Shown: piece by piece, positions 1 to 10,552 of the stretch
Layout: each line of letters opens with the position of its first letter
Numbering within the stretch: position 1 is the stretch's first letter
NCBI GenBank assembly: GCA_947359465.1
Contig: OX375878.1
Location: 77,544,416 to 77,608,415, forward strand
DNA from: Metellina segmentata
Lineage: Eukaryota > Arthropoda > Arachnida > Araneae > Tetragnathidae
Length of the DNA: 64,000 bases
Direction of reading: 5' to 3'
Program-made: the position numbers and the translations under genes
Notes under the pieces: generated by a model
The model's database searches: none
What the model was told of the DNA's origin: nothing
Seen by the model: only the letters and a program-made list of their open reading frames with translations

Positions 1-205
1 GAGATGCTTCAAAATGATCCGAATTTCTGAAGTTATTTCAGCAATGCAGGGTTCTTTGAAGCAGCTTCCGCGAAAAAAAGAAAGTGGGCTGGACAATGGG
101 ACCGTTGCATAACATCTGAGGGAGGATATTTTAAAAAAGAATAATATATTTTTTTTCTGTAAAGATATTTCTTGATTTTTTATGATTTTACTCTCAGTTT
201 TTATG

Positions 206-208
<3 letters not shown>

Positions 209-264
<56 letters not shown>

Positions 265-266
265 TA
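209..266. repeat. (TA)n microsatellite
   Basis: Nearly uninterrupted TA dinucleotides that abut the left end of Tc1 copy A. Tc1 elements insert at TA, so the run is a natural target. A short ORF reading through it is an artefact. Confidence 0.9.
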
Positions 267-1473
267 CACTGACGAGCCAAAACATTATGACCATCCCAAC
301 ATTTTTCCATCAACTTGTATGGATGACGTGGAGGACACGTGATTTAGTGAGAATGGTATTTAACTGCTGCTGGAGGAGGTAAGGTATCATTCTTGCACTT
401 ACTTTTGCGAGTGATGGGAAAGGCTGCTGATCTAAGCGAATTCGGTAGAGGGCAGATCATAATGGCCCGTAGACTCGGAACGAGTATCACCAAAACTGCA
501 CGTCTGGTAGGTTGTTAACGATCTGCCGTTGTTAATATTCATGCAAAGTGGATAAATGACGTTGACATCAGCAGTAGACGCCAAGGTGTTGGTCGTCCAC
601 GCGTCATCAAAGAAAAACGACGTCCGAGACTGTCCTGCTTGGTAAAGCAAAATCTGCGCGAGACAGTGGCTCAGCTCACAGCCCAATACAACGCAGGTCC
701 AAGCACAAGTGTTTCGAATTACACAGTTCAGCGGACACTGTTGGATATGGGACTGTGCAGCAGACGTCCCACTCGCGTGCCTCTACTGACCAAGCGTCAT
801 CGTCAATTACGCCTACAGTGGGCCCGGGAACATCGAGACTGGACCATGGATGAGTGGAAGAGAGTTTCCTGGTCAGATGAATCCCGATTTCTCATTCATC
901 ACGTCGATGGTCGTGTCAGCGTACTATGCGAACAGTTGCTCCCCTATTGTACATCAAGCCATACACAGGCTGGTGTTGGCGGTATTATGCTTGGGAGGAC
1001 GTTCTCATGAGTGACTCTGAGACACGTAGTTGGGGTAGAACAGACCATGAACGCTGCGAACTATCTGAGCATCATTGCGGATCAGTTGCACCCTTACATG
1101 ACGTCTGTCTTCTAAACTGGAAATGGAATCTTCCAGCAGGACAATGCCCCATGCCACAAGGCTCGGATTGTGTAGGAGTGGTTCGAGGAGCATACTGATG
1201 AATTCCACTTAATGTCCTGGACACCTAACTTACCGGATGTTAATCCGATAGAGCACATTTGGGGTGTTATGGAGCGGTAGCTCAGAGCTCAAACACCACC
1301 ATATCCGAATATCTCGACTTTTCGTGACCGCTGCTTAGTCATTTGGTACAACCTGTCTCCAGTCATGTTCCAAGAACTTGTGGAATATATGCCCAGGCGA
1401 GTTGCAGCTGTTTTGATGGCCAAAGGAGGCGCAACGCGTTATTGAGTGACCATAATATATTGGCTCTTCAGTG
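267..1473 (+). mobile_element. Tc1-like DNA transposon, copy A
   Basis: An element of 1,207 bp bounded by imperfect terminal inverted repeats. The left end begins CACTGACGAGCC and the reverse complement of the right end begins CACTGAAGAGCC. Both ends are flanked by TA, the Tc1/mariner target. It holds one transposase frame with five stops. A relative of the same subfamily lies at 52612-53822, reads in the same direction and has the same layout. This is a dead but structurally complete copy. Confidence 0.85.
414..1445 (+). pseudogene. Tc1 transposase, five in-frame stops
   Basis: One uninterrupted reading frame of 343 codons runs from ATG at 414 to TGA at 1443-1445, the usual size for a Tc1 transposase. 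Premature stops sit at 516, 1008, 1113, 1173 and 1278, and there is no frameshift. The amino end ([13 protein letters not shown]) resembles the paired-like DNA-binding domain, and GRPRV is the linker. The catalytic residues are all still encoded: D in SWSDESRF, D in FQQDNAP and E in NPIEHIWG. I count 36 residues between the second D and the E. In the family the protein cuts and pastes the element at TA. This copy cannot make a full product. The stops fit decay by single-base changes; at several of them copy B has a sense codon. Confidence 0.85.
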
Positions 1474-3190
1474 TATATACTTGTATATATAACCAAAGTT
1501 CTTTCGTAAAAACCAATAATAATCCTTTCTAGTATAGTTTGGGATTAAGAAACAAAATAACAACAACAAAAATATTTACTTTTGCATGAAAAAAATGAAC
1601 CCCTCTCACACTTGTGATGAACTCGAAGAACACCAAACAATAGCGGACTGATTCATACACGAAAGCCACGTCCGCTCTCCATGCACTTTCACAACTATTG
1701 CTAATTTCCCGCCCACTATTAGTGTTGTTTCAGCCTTACCCTGTTACAACCAACCCCGGTCTCTCCTACGTCCTATTAAACGTGGCGTACCCTCTCATCC
1801 AGATAAAATAGCAAGTATTTATAGAAGTGTATCATAAGATATATAATGTGATAAATAATAGGTTTACGTTGAATTTTTTCATTCATTCCCCTCCCCCCGT
1901 TTGAAGTGCTAAAGTATCATGGAAAGTAACAACTCTTTTACTGACCTGTGAATATAAACAAAGTTCTCGGCAAAATCAAGTTATGTTCAGAACTTCGGAG
2001 AAAAGTATAAAGTAAGAATCTTCTAGCCTAAAAGAGTTAGAGAAGAATATGATCCTATTTTGTAGCGGTCATTTGGATATAACATGTATTCAGAATTGAT
2101 CAAGCCTTTGCCCACATATATGCTGTCATTATCAAAGGAAAGAGATTCAATGAAATATTATACATTATTGCATTATTGTTTTACTATATATATATAAAAT
2201 CATCTAATTCTTATTTGAATCAACTTTTCAAAATTTTTATATTGGGGAGAACAGGTTTACGTTATAAACGTATGATTATTATTCTCTTCTGCATACTGGA
2301 CCTACTTCTGAAAAGGTGATATAATATTTTACACTGTTGGTAAATGTAATTGATATAGGACATCGAAAATGTTTCTGGTGCAAAAAGATAATTTTGTTGT
2401 CACGACATATGTACAAAGCTGAAAAGTCGCAATTTGTTCACATTTATTAACTTTGCAAAATGTGAAAGAATTAGAAGACATTCACAAATTTCCATGTTTT
2501 CTAACACTCATAGCAGGAAATTCTAATTTGTAATATGTTTTGTTTTTGTCAGTAAATTTAGAAATTTTTATGGGTTATGAATAACTAACTGTTCACGATT
2601 TTAAATTAGTTTGCAATTTCGAGGGAAACATAAACAATCTAACATTGTACACCAAAAATGTATCCTACCAATCTTAGATGCGAAGAAAAACTACCTGCAA
2701 ATGCTTGTAATCTATTGCTATCTATTTTCTTTCTTACCTAGTTACTTGTCTACTGGGCATCTGCCGTGAAAAACCTTGATGGAACGAATATATGTGTTGG
2801 AGGGGAATTCCTATATTTCCGTGATTCAGGGGGTGAGTCGTCCTGGTTCTCAATGACACCCCAGGTGTACTGAAGTGCATTTGGGGGTAGAAAAAACAGG
2901 CAATGCAATTTCGAACTCCGAAATACGAGACATCGTCAGTAGGGGAGACAAAATGTTATTGCCCTGTTCCTTTGCACTGAATCGGCAGATGGCCAGGTTA
3001 TTGAAGGACATAGTACTTGGCTAACTGCGTCCTCGCTTCTGTATCTTCTTCCTCTTCGCTGATTGTTTCCAGTCTCTTTATCGGTTTCTATGCTTCCAGG
3101 ACTTTTCAGAAATGTCCCAAGGAAAGATTGGCTTCGATTTACTGGATTGCGTCCTTGTGTTGAGACTGTGGAGATTCAGAAGTGGGAAAG
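1474..3190. other. AT-rich sequence without recognised feature
   Basis: Mixed AT-rich DNA. The part from about 2750 to 3060 is richer in GC and has fewer homopolymers, but I see no gene, inverted repeat pair or RNA in it. Confidence 0.5.
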
Positions 3191-3194
3191 AGAT

Positions 3195-3462
3195 ACATTG
3201 ATCCAAATAGTTGAATCGTTTCGAAACGCTATGGAAGTGCTGGTTTTCTCAGTGATTCACACACTGTATTCTGCTTGTGAGAGAAAAAATATATTTACAT
3301 ATTTCACATGTCACAGAAATCGATATCATTTATATATTTGCGAATAGCAACAAACTGATACAACATACTCAATGATCCGAATTGTTGAATCACTTTGAAA
3401 CTAATGTTATGGAAGTGTTGGTATTTTTAGTGATGCACACATTCTCCATCTGACATGCAAGA
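3195..3462. repeat. Direct repeat pair of about 85 bp
   Basis: Positions about 3197-3285 and 3372-3460 align: both run GATCC, AA, TTGTTGAATC or TAGTTGAATC, then ATGGAAGTG, then a CTCAGTGAT or TTTAGTGAT block followed by CACACA. The spacing is about 175 bp. The second unit touches the 3' break of the minus-strand LINE. Confidence 0.55.
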
Positions 3463-3474
3463 ATTCAAGGTAGA

Positions 3475-5505
3475 ATATGTATACGTTAAGGTCGGCAAGG
3501 AGAATTTTGGAATTTTTATTTTGCGTAAAAATTGCAGTATCATCTAAGAACATACTAATTTTGGTGTCATCGGTGTGAAGAATATCATTCATGTATAAAT
3601 TAAAAAAGAAAGGGGCCGAGCTTGGATCCTTACGGAACTCCAGCATATAATTTTCTTTTAGTAGATTTGTGGTAATTAATTTTTACTACATAATTTCTGT
3701 TTGTAAGGTAGGAAGAAATGAGATGAATTATATAGACGGAGAAATCGTATTTGATCATTTTCTAGACCTGGCCTTGAATCCAGACTTAGTCAATTATTTG
3801 GCAATGCCGAAGAAATCAGCGCCAGTGTGATATTTCTAATGTTTCTTTTCGTGTGTGATATTTCTAAATGTATATATTCAATGACTCTCAGAAGTTGGTG
3901 GTTAGGTTAGTGGAGAGGTGCGGAGTGAAGCCAAATTATTGGGTCTTCATGATGTGGTTTGTGTAAATAAATTCTTTGTAGGGTTCAAGAATGACCACTT
4001 CGGCGAGTTTCCTTAATGTGGGAAGTAAGGAAATAGGTTTTAGGAGGTTTATTACGTTCTAAAATAGGGATTATACTTGCTGTTTTCCAGGGGAAGGGAA
4101 GTGTTGGAATTTAAAAATAGCATAATTAATCTGAGTAAAGTCTAATTTTTTGAACCATTTTGTTAGTGATACCTTCAATTCCAAGGGATTTTATGAATTA
4201 AAGTTTTTGAATATGAATAATGATTTCGTTTGGAAGGATAGTAATATGGTTCGTTAGCTTTTTTATTTTATGGAATTTCTTATTAATTTCAAGAACGGTT
4301 TCCGTGGTTTTTGGTTCATTAATATTATTTTCCTTTTATTGTTCTACAAGTCTATCGGCAAACTGGTTGATTTTTACAATATCTGAAACTGCAGATTAAA
4401 AGGGAGTGACGAGGGGAGGAATATTTTTTCGTTTTTTGATAAAATGTTTAGTGGTGTTCCATATTGACTTGTCTTCAGTATTAAGTGATTCAAGATTACT
4501 ATTCTAAGATTCCTGAGAATGAGAAGAGATGTTTTTCCGAAGTTGTTTTTAAGTTTTATTGAGTTAAGGATTTAAGAACGGTGACAAGTTATTTTGACAG
4601 GATTTTTTTAATTCGATTTCTTTTTTGTTAAGTTATTTAATTTGAGGTGTGAGAGTAAGATTTGATTACTTTAGTTGGTGAATTTAGAAGAGTTATTATG
4701 GGCTGTAGGCGAATTAAATTAATGAGTATGGTCTTTGTCTCATCTATTTCTTCTGGGTTAGAAATTTGGCTGGATTGCGTGGGGTATGGGACAGTTGTAT
4801 TAAGAATAAGCTTCAAAAGTTTCCAGTTTGTATTTCTGTTGAGAATGGAGAGAGTAGGATGGATTCGGAATTCAAAATTAAGGAGGACAGGATTATTATC
4901 AAAAGGAAGTTAAGGGATAGAATCAATTGAGTATTTGTAATTAAAGTCTTTTAGAAGGGCAAATTCTATGATATTAGCAGATTTAGAGTTAATTCTTGTT
5001 GGTTCGGTGGGTGCTACAATTGGGATACTCATTTGGATGGCAAGGTTAAAAATTTTTTCTCCCGCTCTAGAATCATATCTGCAGTTCTAGAACTGATGGT
5101 AGACATTGAAATCGCCGCATATGACAACCTGATTATTGAAACTAAGCAATTTTTCACTATCGTTAATGAATTTGGCATTGGGACTTATAAATAGAAATGG
5201 GCTTAAATTTTGTAAACGTAATTGTAATAATTGTTGATTGAAAATTCTATAGTGGAGGGGTTATTTCTTGATGTTGGGGGATAGATTTTTTGACAAAAAT
5301 TGCAGTGCCTCCTCTGGCTTTTGAGTTTCAGGGTACATCACTGTCATTCCTGTAAATGTTGTAGTTTGGAATATGAATGCTATTGTTGGGCATCAGGTGA
5401 GTCTCTTGCAGACAAATCACGTCAGGGTTCTGTATGTTTCTGAATTCTCTAACCTCGATTATTTTGTTGAATATACCGTTGGCGTTCAATAAACATATAT
5501 AAAGC
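3475..5505 (-). pseudogene. LINE ORF2 (endonuclease plus reverse transcriptase), broken
   Basis: The endonuclease start is readable near 5495-5400 as NANGIFNKIIEVREF and then DVICLQETHL, where the E is the family's catalytic glutamate. ARGGTAIFVKKS follows near 5300. The reverse transcriptase is recognised by ISLLPTLRKLAEVVI near 4010, FGFTPHLSTNLT near 3920, an AGVP-stop-GSKLGP box near 3630 (Q codon changed to a stop) and FLDDTAIFTQ near 3545, the position of the (F/Y)ADD active site. The frame shifts several times between these blocks. Homology is lost at about 3475. Confidence 0.75.
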
Positions 5506-5599
5506 CAAATGTTTGTTCAACCTATTAGATGTTAGAGGATAAACATTGAACAAAAACAAAAATTTTGTCAAGAGGACTCTCATTGATGTTCAGGATCTC

Positions 5600-6787
5600 A
5601 TTGATCCCTCCAAATGAATGGAATATAGTCGATAGTTCCTTAAGTAATTAGAGCACGTCGTTAGTGACCTCCGATGAGCTTTCTGTATTCTCGGTAAGGG
5701 AAGTGTTTTGAATTTGATGAACAATTGGCTGGTGTGCGTGTGTGTGGCAGATCTGTAAGTTACTTGATTTTTGGCCTGGGGCTGGAGTGTAACCTGGATT
5801 TCGTAGGGTTTTGGCTGAGTGATATCAACGAAAGAAGAATTTTGATTAATAGGTCTACTTGTAAAAGTTTTTGGAGGATTTTTAAGGACATTCGTCCGGG
5901 CTTTTTGAAACATTTTGAGCATCCCCTCCATAAGGCAACATGACCATACTCCTGGCAGTTGATGCATTTGGGGTTTTCGTTCCGGGGGATAGTACATGTG
6001 AAAGTGCGATGTGCTTCACCGCATCTAAGACACTTGGTTTACATTAAGCAATCTATGGTGCTATGCCCGAATCCGTTACAATCAAAGCATTGTGACGGCC
6101 CTCCATTCTAACGGATGCTCTTGACAGTAATGCTTATATATAGACACTCAGTCCAGATTGAAAATATTTTCCGCTGTTTGTGTTCTCTCAAGTTCGATAA
6201 GAAAAACAGGGAGGATTTTTGGTGCTAATTTAGATTAAGTTTGACCAATTTTTGATGGGGTATCCTTTTTCAGTGAGATAGGTTTTAATTTCATCGGTGC
6301 AAGCCTTTAAACCTTTATCGGTTTTTCATGGGATGGGGTTATTATATAACCTTCTATATTTTTTCCCTTAAGTTATTCTGTAATGCCGCGGTGTTGTTTA
6401 GGAGTTTTGCAGATAATTTTTAGATATTCAGCGGAGTGTCTATTTTGTATGTCATCAGCGAATTTTTTCCCAATTTCTTTTAAAAGGTGTGGATAATTTG
6501 GAATTAATTTAACCATAATAGGTTCAATTTTTTGCGGCATGAGTTTTATGTCAGTTATTTCTTCAAATCTATCTGGAGTCGGTTAGTAAGAAAATTTGCC
6601 ATTCGACTTTAAAATTTTTTTCTTTGCCAATATATGGCGGGAGTGGTTCTATTCAGTATTTTTTCTTTCTAAGAATAAACCTATCGAAATGCTGCATTGG
6701 TTGTGTATTTCCCAGATAGCTTTGTCGGTGAAAACGTGGTTCAAAGCTAGAATTTCCTGCGAGCGCGAAAGATGTCTCGTCCATCAT
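5600..6787 (-). pseudogene. LINE ORF1 (gag-like zinc-knuckle protein), broken
   Basis: A candidate ATG is at 6787. Downstream, in shifting frames, come the segments IPNYPHLLKEIGKKFADDI (near 6500) and GLKACTDEIKTYLTEKGYP (near 6300), which fit the domain that precedes the knuckles in Jockey ORF1 proteins. Three knuckles follow between about 6110 and 5950: CFDCNGFGHSTIDC (C-x2-C-x4-H-x4-C), CLRCGEAHRTFTC (C-x2-C-x3-H-x4-C) and a third with C-x2-C-x4-H-x6-C. A stop lies between the first and second. In the family this protein binds the element RNA. The knuckle spacing is seen directly and the frame breaks make it non-functional. Confidence 0.75.
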
Positions 6788-7262
6788 CGCTAAAGAGGAA
6801 AAACAAATCAATTTTATTACTGTTTTTGATCTATTTTTTGTGTTTTATTGTAATGGCAGGAATCCATTGTTTATATTAATACACTAAAAAAAAAATCCAA
6901 AGAAACTTATTTTACATACATTAGGTAGACGTATTGTTGATTGGCAAGTAATCTTGCCAATCGTCGGATGTGTGAAGTACGGTACTATCGGTAGTTAGTT
7001 ACTACTTTGAAGGTTCCAAAACCGATTTGATTATTTATTTTAATTTGAAAGCTTGAGCAGGGTTAAAATTTAATTACGATTTAAAAGTAAAATATTTTAG
7101 GTGAATATTTAATTTTTTTAAACCAAAATATTCATTTCCCCCTTTTTTTAGTCTTACGCTAAATGAAGCATTATATGTGTGTTCTTTGCCCTCGGCAGTG
7201 ATTTTGAGTCAGATAGCGGCCATAAAACTGCCAAATATAATAATGCGGTTATAAAGCCCCCT

Positions 7263-7265
<3 letters not shown>

Positions 7266-7296
<31 letters not shown>
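7266..7296. repeat. (GA)n microsatellite
   Basis: About fifteen GA units at the upstream edge of the piggyBac relic. The AT-rich stretch from 6795 to here contains nothing I recognise. Confidence 0.9.
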
Positions 7297-7299
<3 letters not shown>

Positions 7300-7915
7300 G
7301 CTGATGCAGAGACTGACAAAGATTGAGATAGAAGTGATGATGAGGTGCAAATAGATCTCGATCACTTGTCGCGGAGAATACTCTCCACCACATGTGAAAT
7401 AAGTCGTCAATTAGACAAAGAAGAGAGCGATGCAGATGATCAGCTAGCACTTCAGTTACCCGAAAGATGCCAAAGTAAATAAAATCAGAAAGTAGAAGAC
7501 CTAAAAAATAAAAGAAAAAAGAACTAAGCTGGAACAAAAATCTAGAATTTTACTCCCATGTACAAACCAACTGCCATGGATTTGTGTCACGAAAGTGTAA
7601 AATTCCCATTACAGAGACTGAAGCGTTTCGTTACCAATGAACTGATAGACCACATTTTAACACAATCACTACTTTACCCATCTCAAAAAAATCTACTATA
7701 AGAAGTATTGGGAACGGTCATCGGTCCAGGATGATATTTAGTGCTGCAGATGAATGCATCCGACCAACAAAGATATGATAGACCAACAGTTTGGACGATG
7801 CAAAAATTGTAGTGGAAGGTCAGTCTATAGATGCCAGAAATGTCAGGTTCCTTTACATCCTGAGTGTCACAAGACTTATCTCGCAGCATGGTCAAAACCA
7901 AGAGTGCATCAAATG
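7291..7915 (+). pseudogene. piggyBac-like transposase relic, core deleted
   Basis: An acidic amino-terminal stretch (from about 7291, with stops) is followed by PLQRLKRFVTNELIDHI (about 7609-7660), which resembles the start of the piggyBac catalytic region with its conserved aromatic, TDEL-like segment. About 110 bp later the sequence reads RCKNCSGRSVYRCQKC and then QVPLHPECHKTYL (about 7796-7885). This has the C-x2-C, C-x2-C, P-L and C spacing of the cysteine-rich carboxy end of piggyBac transposases. Nearly the whole DDD catalytic core is absent, so this is an internal-deletion remnant. Stops and frame changes occur throughout. I could not place the terminal repeats. The assignment rests on motif order only. 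Confidence 0.5.
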
Positions 7916-7919
7916 TTTG

Positions 7920-8460
7920 AACTTTAGGGGTGATACTCGTTCTCGGAAAAATGAGATTGCTTTATGTAATAGTTATTAAATATGAATATTGAATTGGCTT
8001 TTTAGATTATTTTCTTGGATAAACTGTTCATTTGAATTTCTTCCTTAAATACAATGAGTAATAATATGAGAAAAAATACAAAGTCACTGAAATTAATGTC
8101 TGAAGAAGGTGGCGCCACGTATGTTAAATCCACAACTGGTCAATATTCCTTCACATTGTTTGTTTTAATGTGTTAGATAAATTTTTCATTGTTCTTTTTA
8201 AGTTATGTGTGTCCTTCTATAAATGTGTATCATATATAGTACTCTTACATTTATGTGTACACTATAGACGATTGGTCAAAAAATTTGCCATTTAAAAAAT
8301 CATAAAAATAATTTTCGAAAAAATCTGAAAAATTTAATGTATACTTTAATTGATCTAAATAAACAAGTTATAAGATAAAAATATAATTTAATTTTTAAAA
8401 CTATTTTAAAGTCGCCTTTAATGGGTTAGTTGGATAATTTGGGGCTTGGCTGTAAATCCT
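7920..8460. other. AT-rich sequence without recognised feature
   Basis: No coding signal, no paired inverted repeats and no tandem repeats that I can support. Confidence 0.5.
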
Positions 8461-8463
8461 CTT

Positions 8464-8787
8464 CTAGGGGAATGAAATTCTTGATCTTTTAACTTGTTGC
8501 GGAATTGCTGGGAAGTCAATTTCAGAAATGGAACGTTTGTTGCTGATTGGGTGGTGAATTTTACACTTATCTATGAGGCAGGCACCAAATAGCAAGAGCT
8601 TACTTCGTACATTATTGAAGATGTCGTCTGCTTCTTCGAGTTTCTGCTTGGGGATTTCGTATAGAGGATCAGTTGGATATCCTTTGAGAAGATCGATGGT
8701 GGATTGTGCTCGGGCTCGGTTGTATTCCGCCTTTTCTTTTTGATCCTGGGCTTTAGAGACTAATTGACATCTCTCTTTTGGTTGCAA
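8464..8787 (-). pseudogene. Unrecognised 107-codon open stretch, perhaps LINE ORF1-like
   Basis: An open frame of 107 codons with no ATG at its start (the first codon is TTG). It has a lysine- and glutamate-rich helix-like first half and the segments IDLLKGYPTDPLYEIP, KLLLFGACLIDKCKIH and then SEIDFPAIPQQVKRS. This composition is more protein-like than the surrounding AT-rich DNA. The DFPAIP plus basic region recalls the amino ends of arthropod LINE ORF1 proteins, but I cannot prove homology. A second open frame (8804-9076, another frame) lies just upstream. It could also be a chance ORF. Confidence 0.25.
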
Positions 8788-9289
8788 TTACAGTAGGTTC
8801 TTGTCAATCTGTCTGGTCTCCTGAGATGTGAAGTATCGATTTGACGGAATTTGATGTCATGTCAAATGTAAGTAGATTCTGCTTTAGGAGCAGCAAAGCC
8901 AAATCTATTACAATGTTCAAGACCTTGAAAGAATACTGAAGACGAAATTCTAAGGACTCGGGAAAAAAAAATGATGTTTCTTGGTTCGTTCTAAACACTA
9001 ATTCTGGCGTTGTCAGATTATCGAATTGCAAAATTACGGATTTATGAGTTTTTTGTTTGGGTTTTTGATGTTCCATACAAAATGTAAGTTGTGTGAATTA
9101 ATTATTATAAATATCCATTTTTCATCAATTAACTATTTATAAATTATTTATAGCATGGGAAAAAAATAAAAAATCGGTTCAAAAAAAATATTACAATTTA
9201 ATTTGTTTTGGAATTTTTTTTTCCTCGATCAGTACTGGTAAGACGATCTGAGCTGCGATCAGTCGTTTTATATGTACTCAATGTTATTT

Positions 9290-9500
9290 CTATGGCGATT
9301 TCGAATTGTTTTGTGGTCTCTTCTGCACACCCAAAATAAATTGAACGAGGATTGAGAGTTAGCCTATCGTAACCACAGGGTTCCAAAGTAGAAGTGTTCC
9401 AGATTTGGTGTGGATTGGTCACACGATGTAGATTTTTATGGGGAACAGACATACTCACAGAAAGACAGACACCAACTCCTCTTATATAGATATAGATAAC
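9290..9500. repeat. Dispersed repeat, copy 1 (LINE-tail-like)
   Basis: The order TTAGCCTATC, CAGGGTTC, AAGTG, GTGTGGATTG and GGGAACAGAC recurs at about 22320-22440. The pattern of an early 'cctat' block, a 'ccaaat' block and a final 'acagac' block before TATATA-rich sequence resembles the 3' tails of LINE/SINE families common in arthropods. It is non-coding. Confidence 0.45.
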
Positions 9501-10552
9501 TCTGATTTATATATATTACATTTCCTGTTGCGCATGTACTATAATAAAGTTTTTTTTTAATAGTTGCCTATATCTATTCATGGTTACTGAACTTCAACAA
9601 AAAATCAACTTTTGCAATCTAGTATATACCTGAATTGACCACTGCAAAATCAGGACACAGTAGAAATCTACTTCATTTCAATAAAATTTAATCTGCACAT
9701 ATATGCTTACAATTTTTAAATTTAATAGAATGGCTGCCTGTGTGTAATACGAGTTACAAAAATAGCTTTTACCAGATATGCTTTGTGAAATTCCTGTCCG
9801 AAAAGTTTGTTTGCTTTTTCATTGTCTGAATATCTTCCCTTTCAAAATAAGACCCTCGTACTTACCGACTAGCCACCTAATATGTAAATTTCAAGTGAGG
9901 CCCAAAAGTTTGTCTGGTAAGCCCTAAAAATGAAGTGTAATTTCCCCCAGTTTCTTGGATGGTAAATCAAAGTGTACAGCTCTCATTCGACGTACAATCT
10001 TACACATATAGTTTTCGGTCAATGTAGAAGTTAGTTTTTCTTATGTTAGAGAAATGATTTCTATTGTTGGCATGCCAATGAATGAGACGATATGAAGATT
10101 TAAAAACTATCCCTTTACTATGTATTTAACGAAATCACTAAGCATCTTTCTTTTGTAACTCAATATTCGCTGTTCACATTCCTGATCGAGTTTCCAGGGA
10201 TAGACTTATCATTAATTCCCTAACATTGCATTCTTCTCTCAGAATCTGTGAACCAACCCCTAAATTTGCTCACGCGTTCTACTTGCCGGTTCACACGTGT
10301 TCTCCCGCTTCATTCAGAATTCTCGAAATAAAATTGTATATTTAGACATTCGGCATTGGAGACACCAGTATAAAGTTCAATAGCTATATGTTTCGTAAAA
10401 CGAAGGTGTGACCTATCTATAAACGGATTAGGTATATATAAGGTGTAACGTGAACCCAACCCCGCGATGCCCCGTGGTGGTTGGTTCGTAATTCATCCCT
10501 TGTGGGGCAATATTACGCAATGTTCAATTGACCGGGCATTAGACAAAAAATG
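9501..10552. other. Sequence without recognised feature
   Basis: AT-rich, with a somewhat GC-richer part at 10200-10520. Within the latter, GAACCCAACC at about 10451 and GGTTGGTTC at about 10478 can pair over a short GC-rich loop. No gene is visible. Confidence 0.45.

Larger units (their letters stand above)
3470..6787 (-). mobile_element. Jockey-like non-LTR retrotransposon, inactive and 3' truncated
   Basis: Reading the minus strand, the expected order of a two-ORF Jockey-clade LINE is present: ORF1 with a hydrophobic pre-knuckle domain and three zinc knuckles, then ORF2 with an apurinic-type endonuclease followed by reverse transcriptase. Homology stops just after the catalytic FLDD box near 3475, so the thumb, 3' UTR and tail are missing. 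Many stops and frameshifts break both ORFs. It is an old copy with no coding capacity. Confidence 0.8.

Noticed and set aside
5725..5943. Plus-strand 72-codon frame
   Set aside because: Antisense to LINE ORF1.
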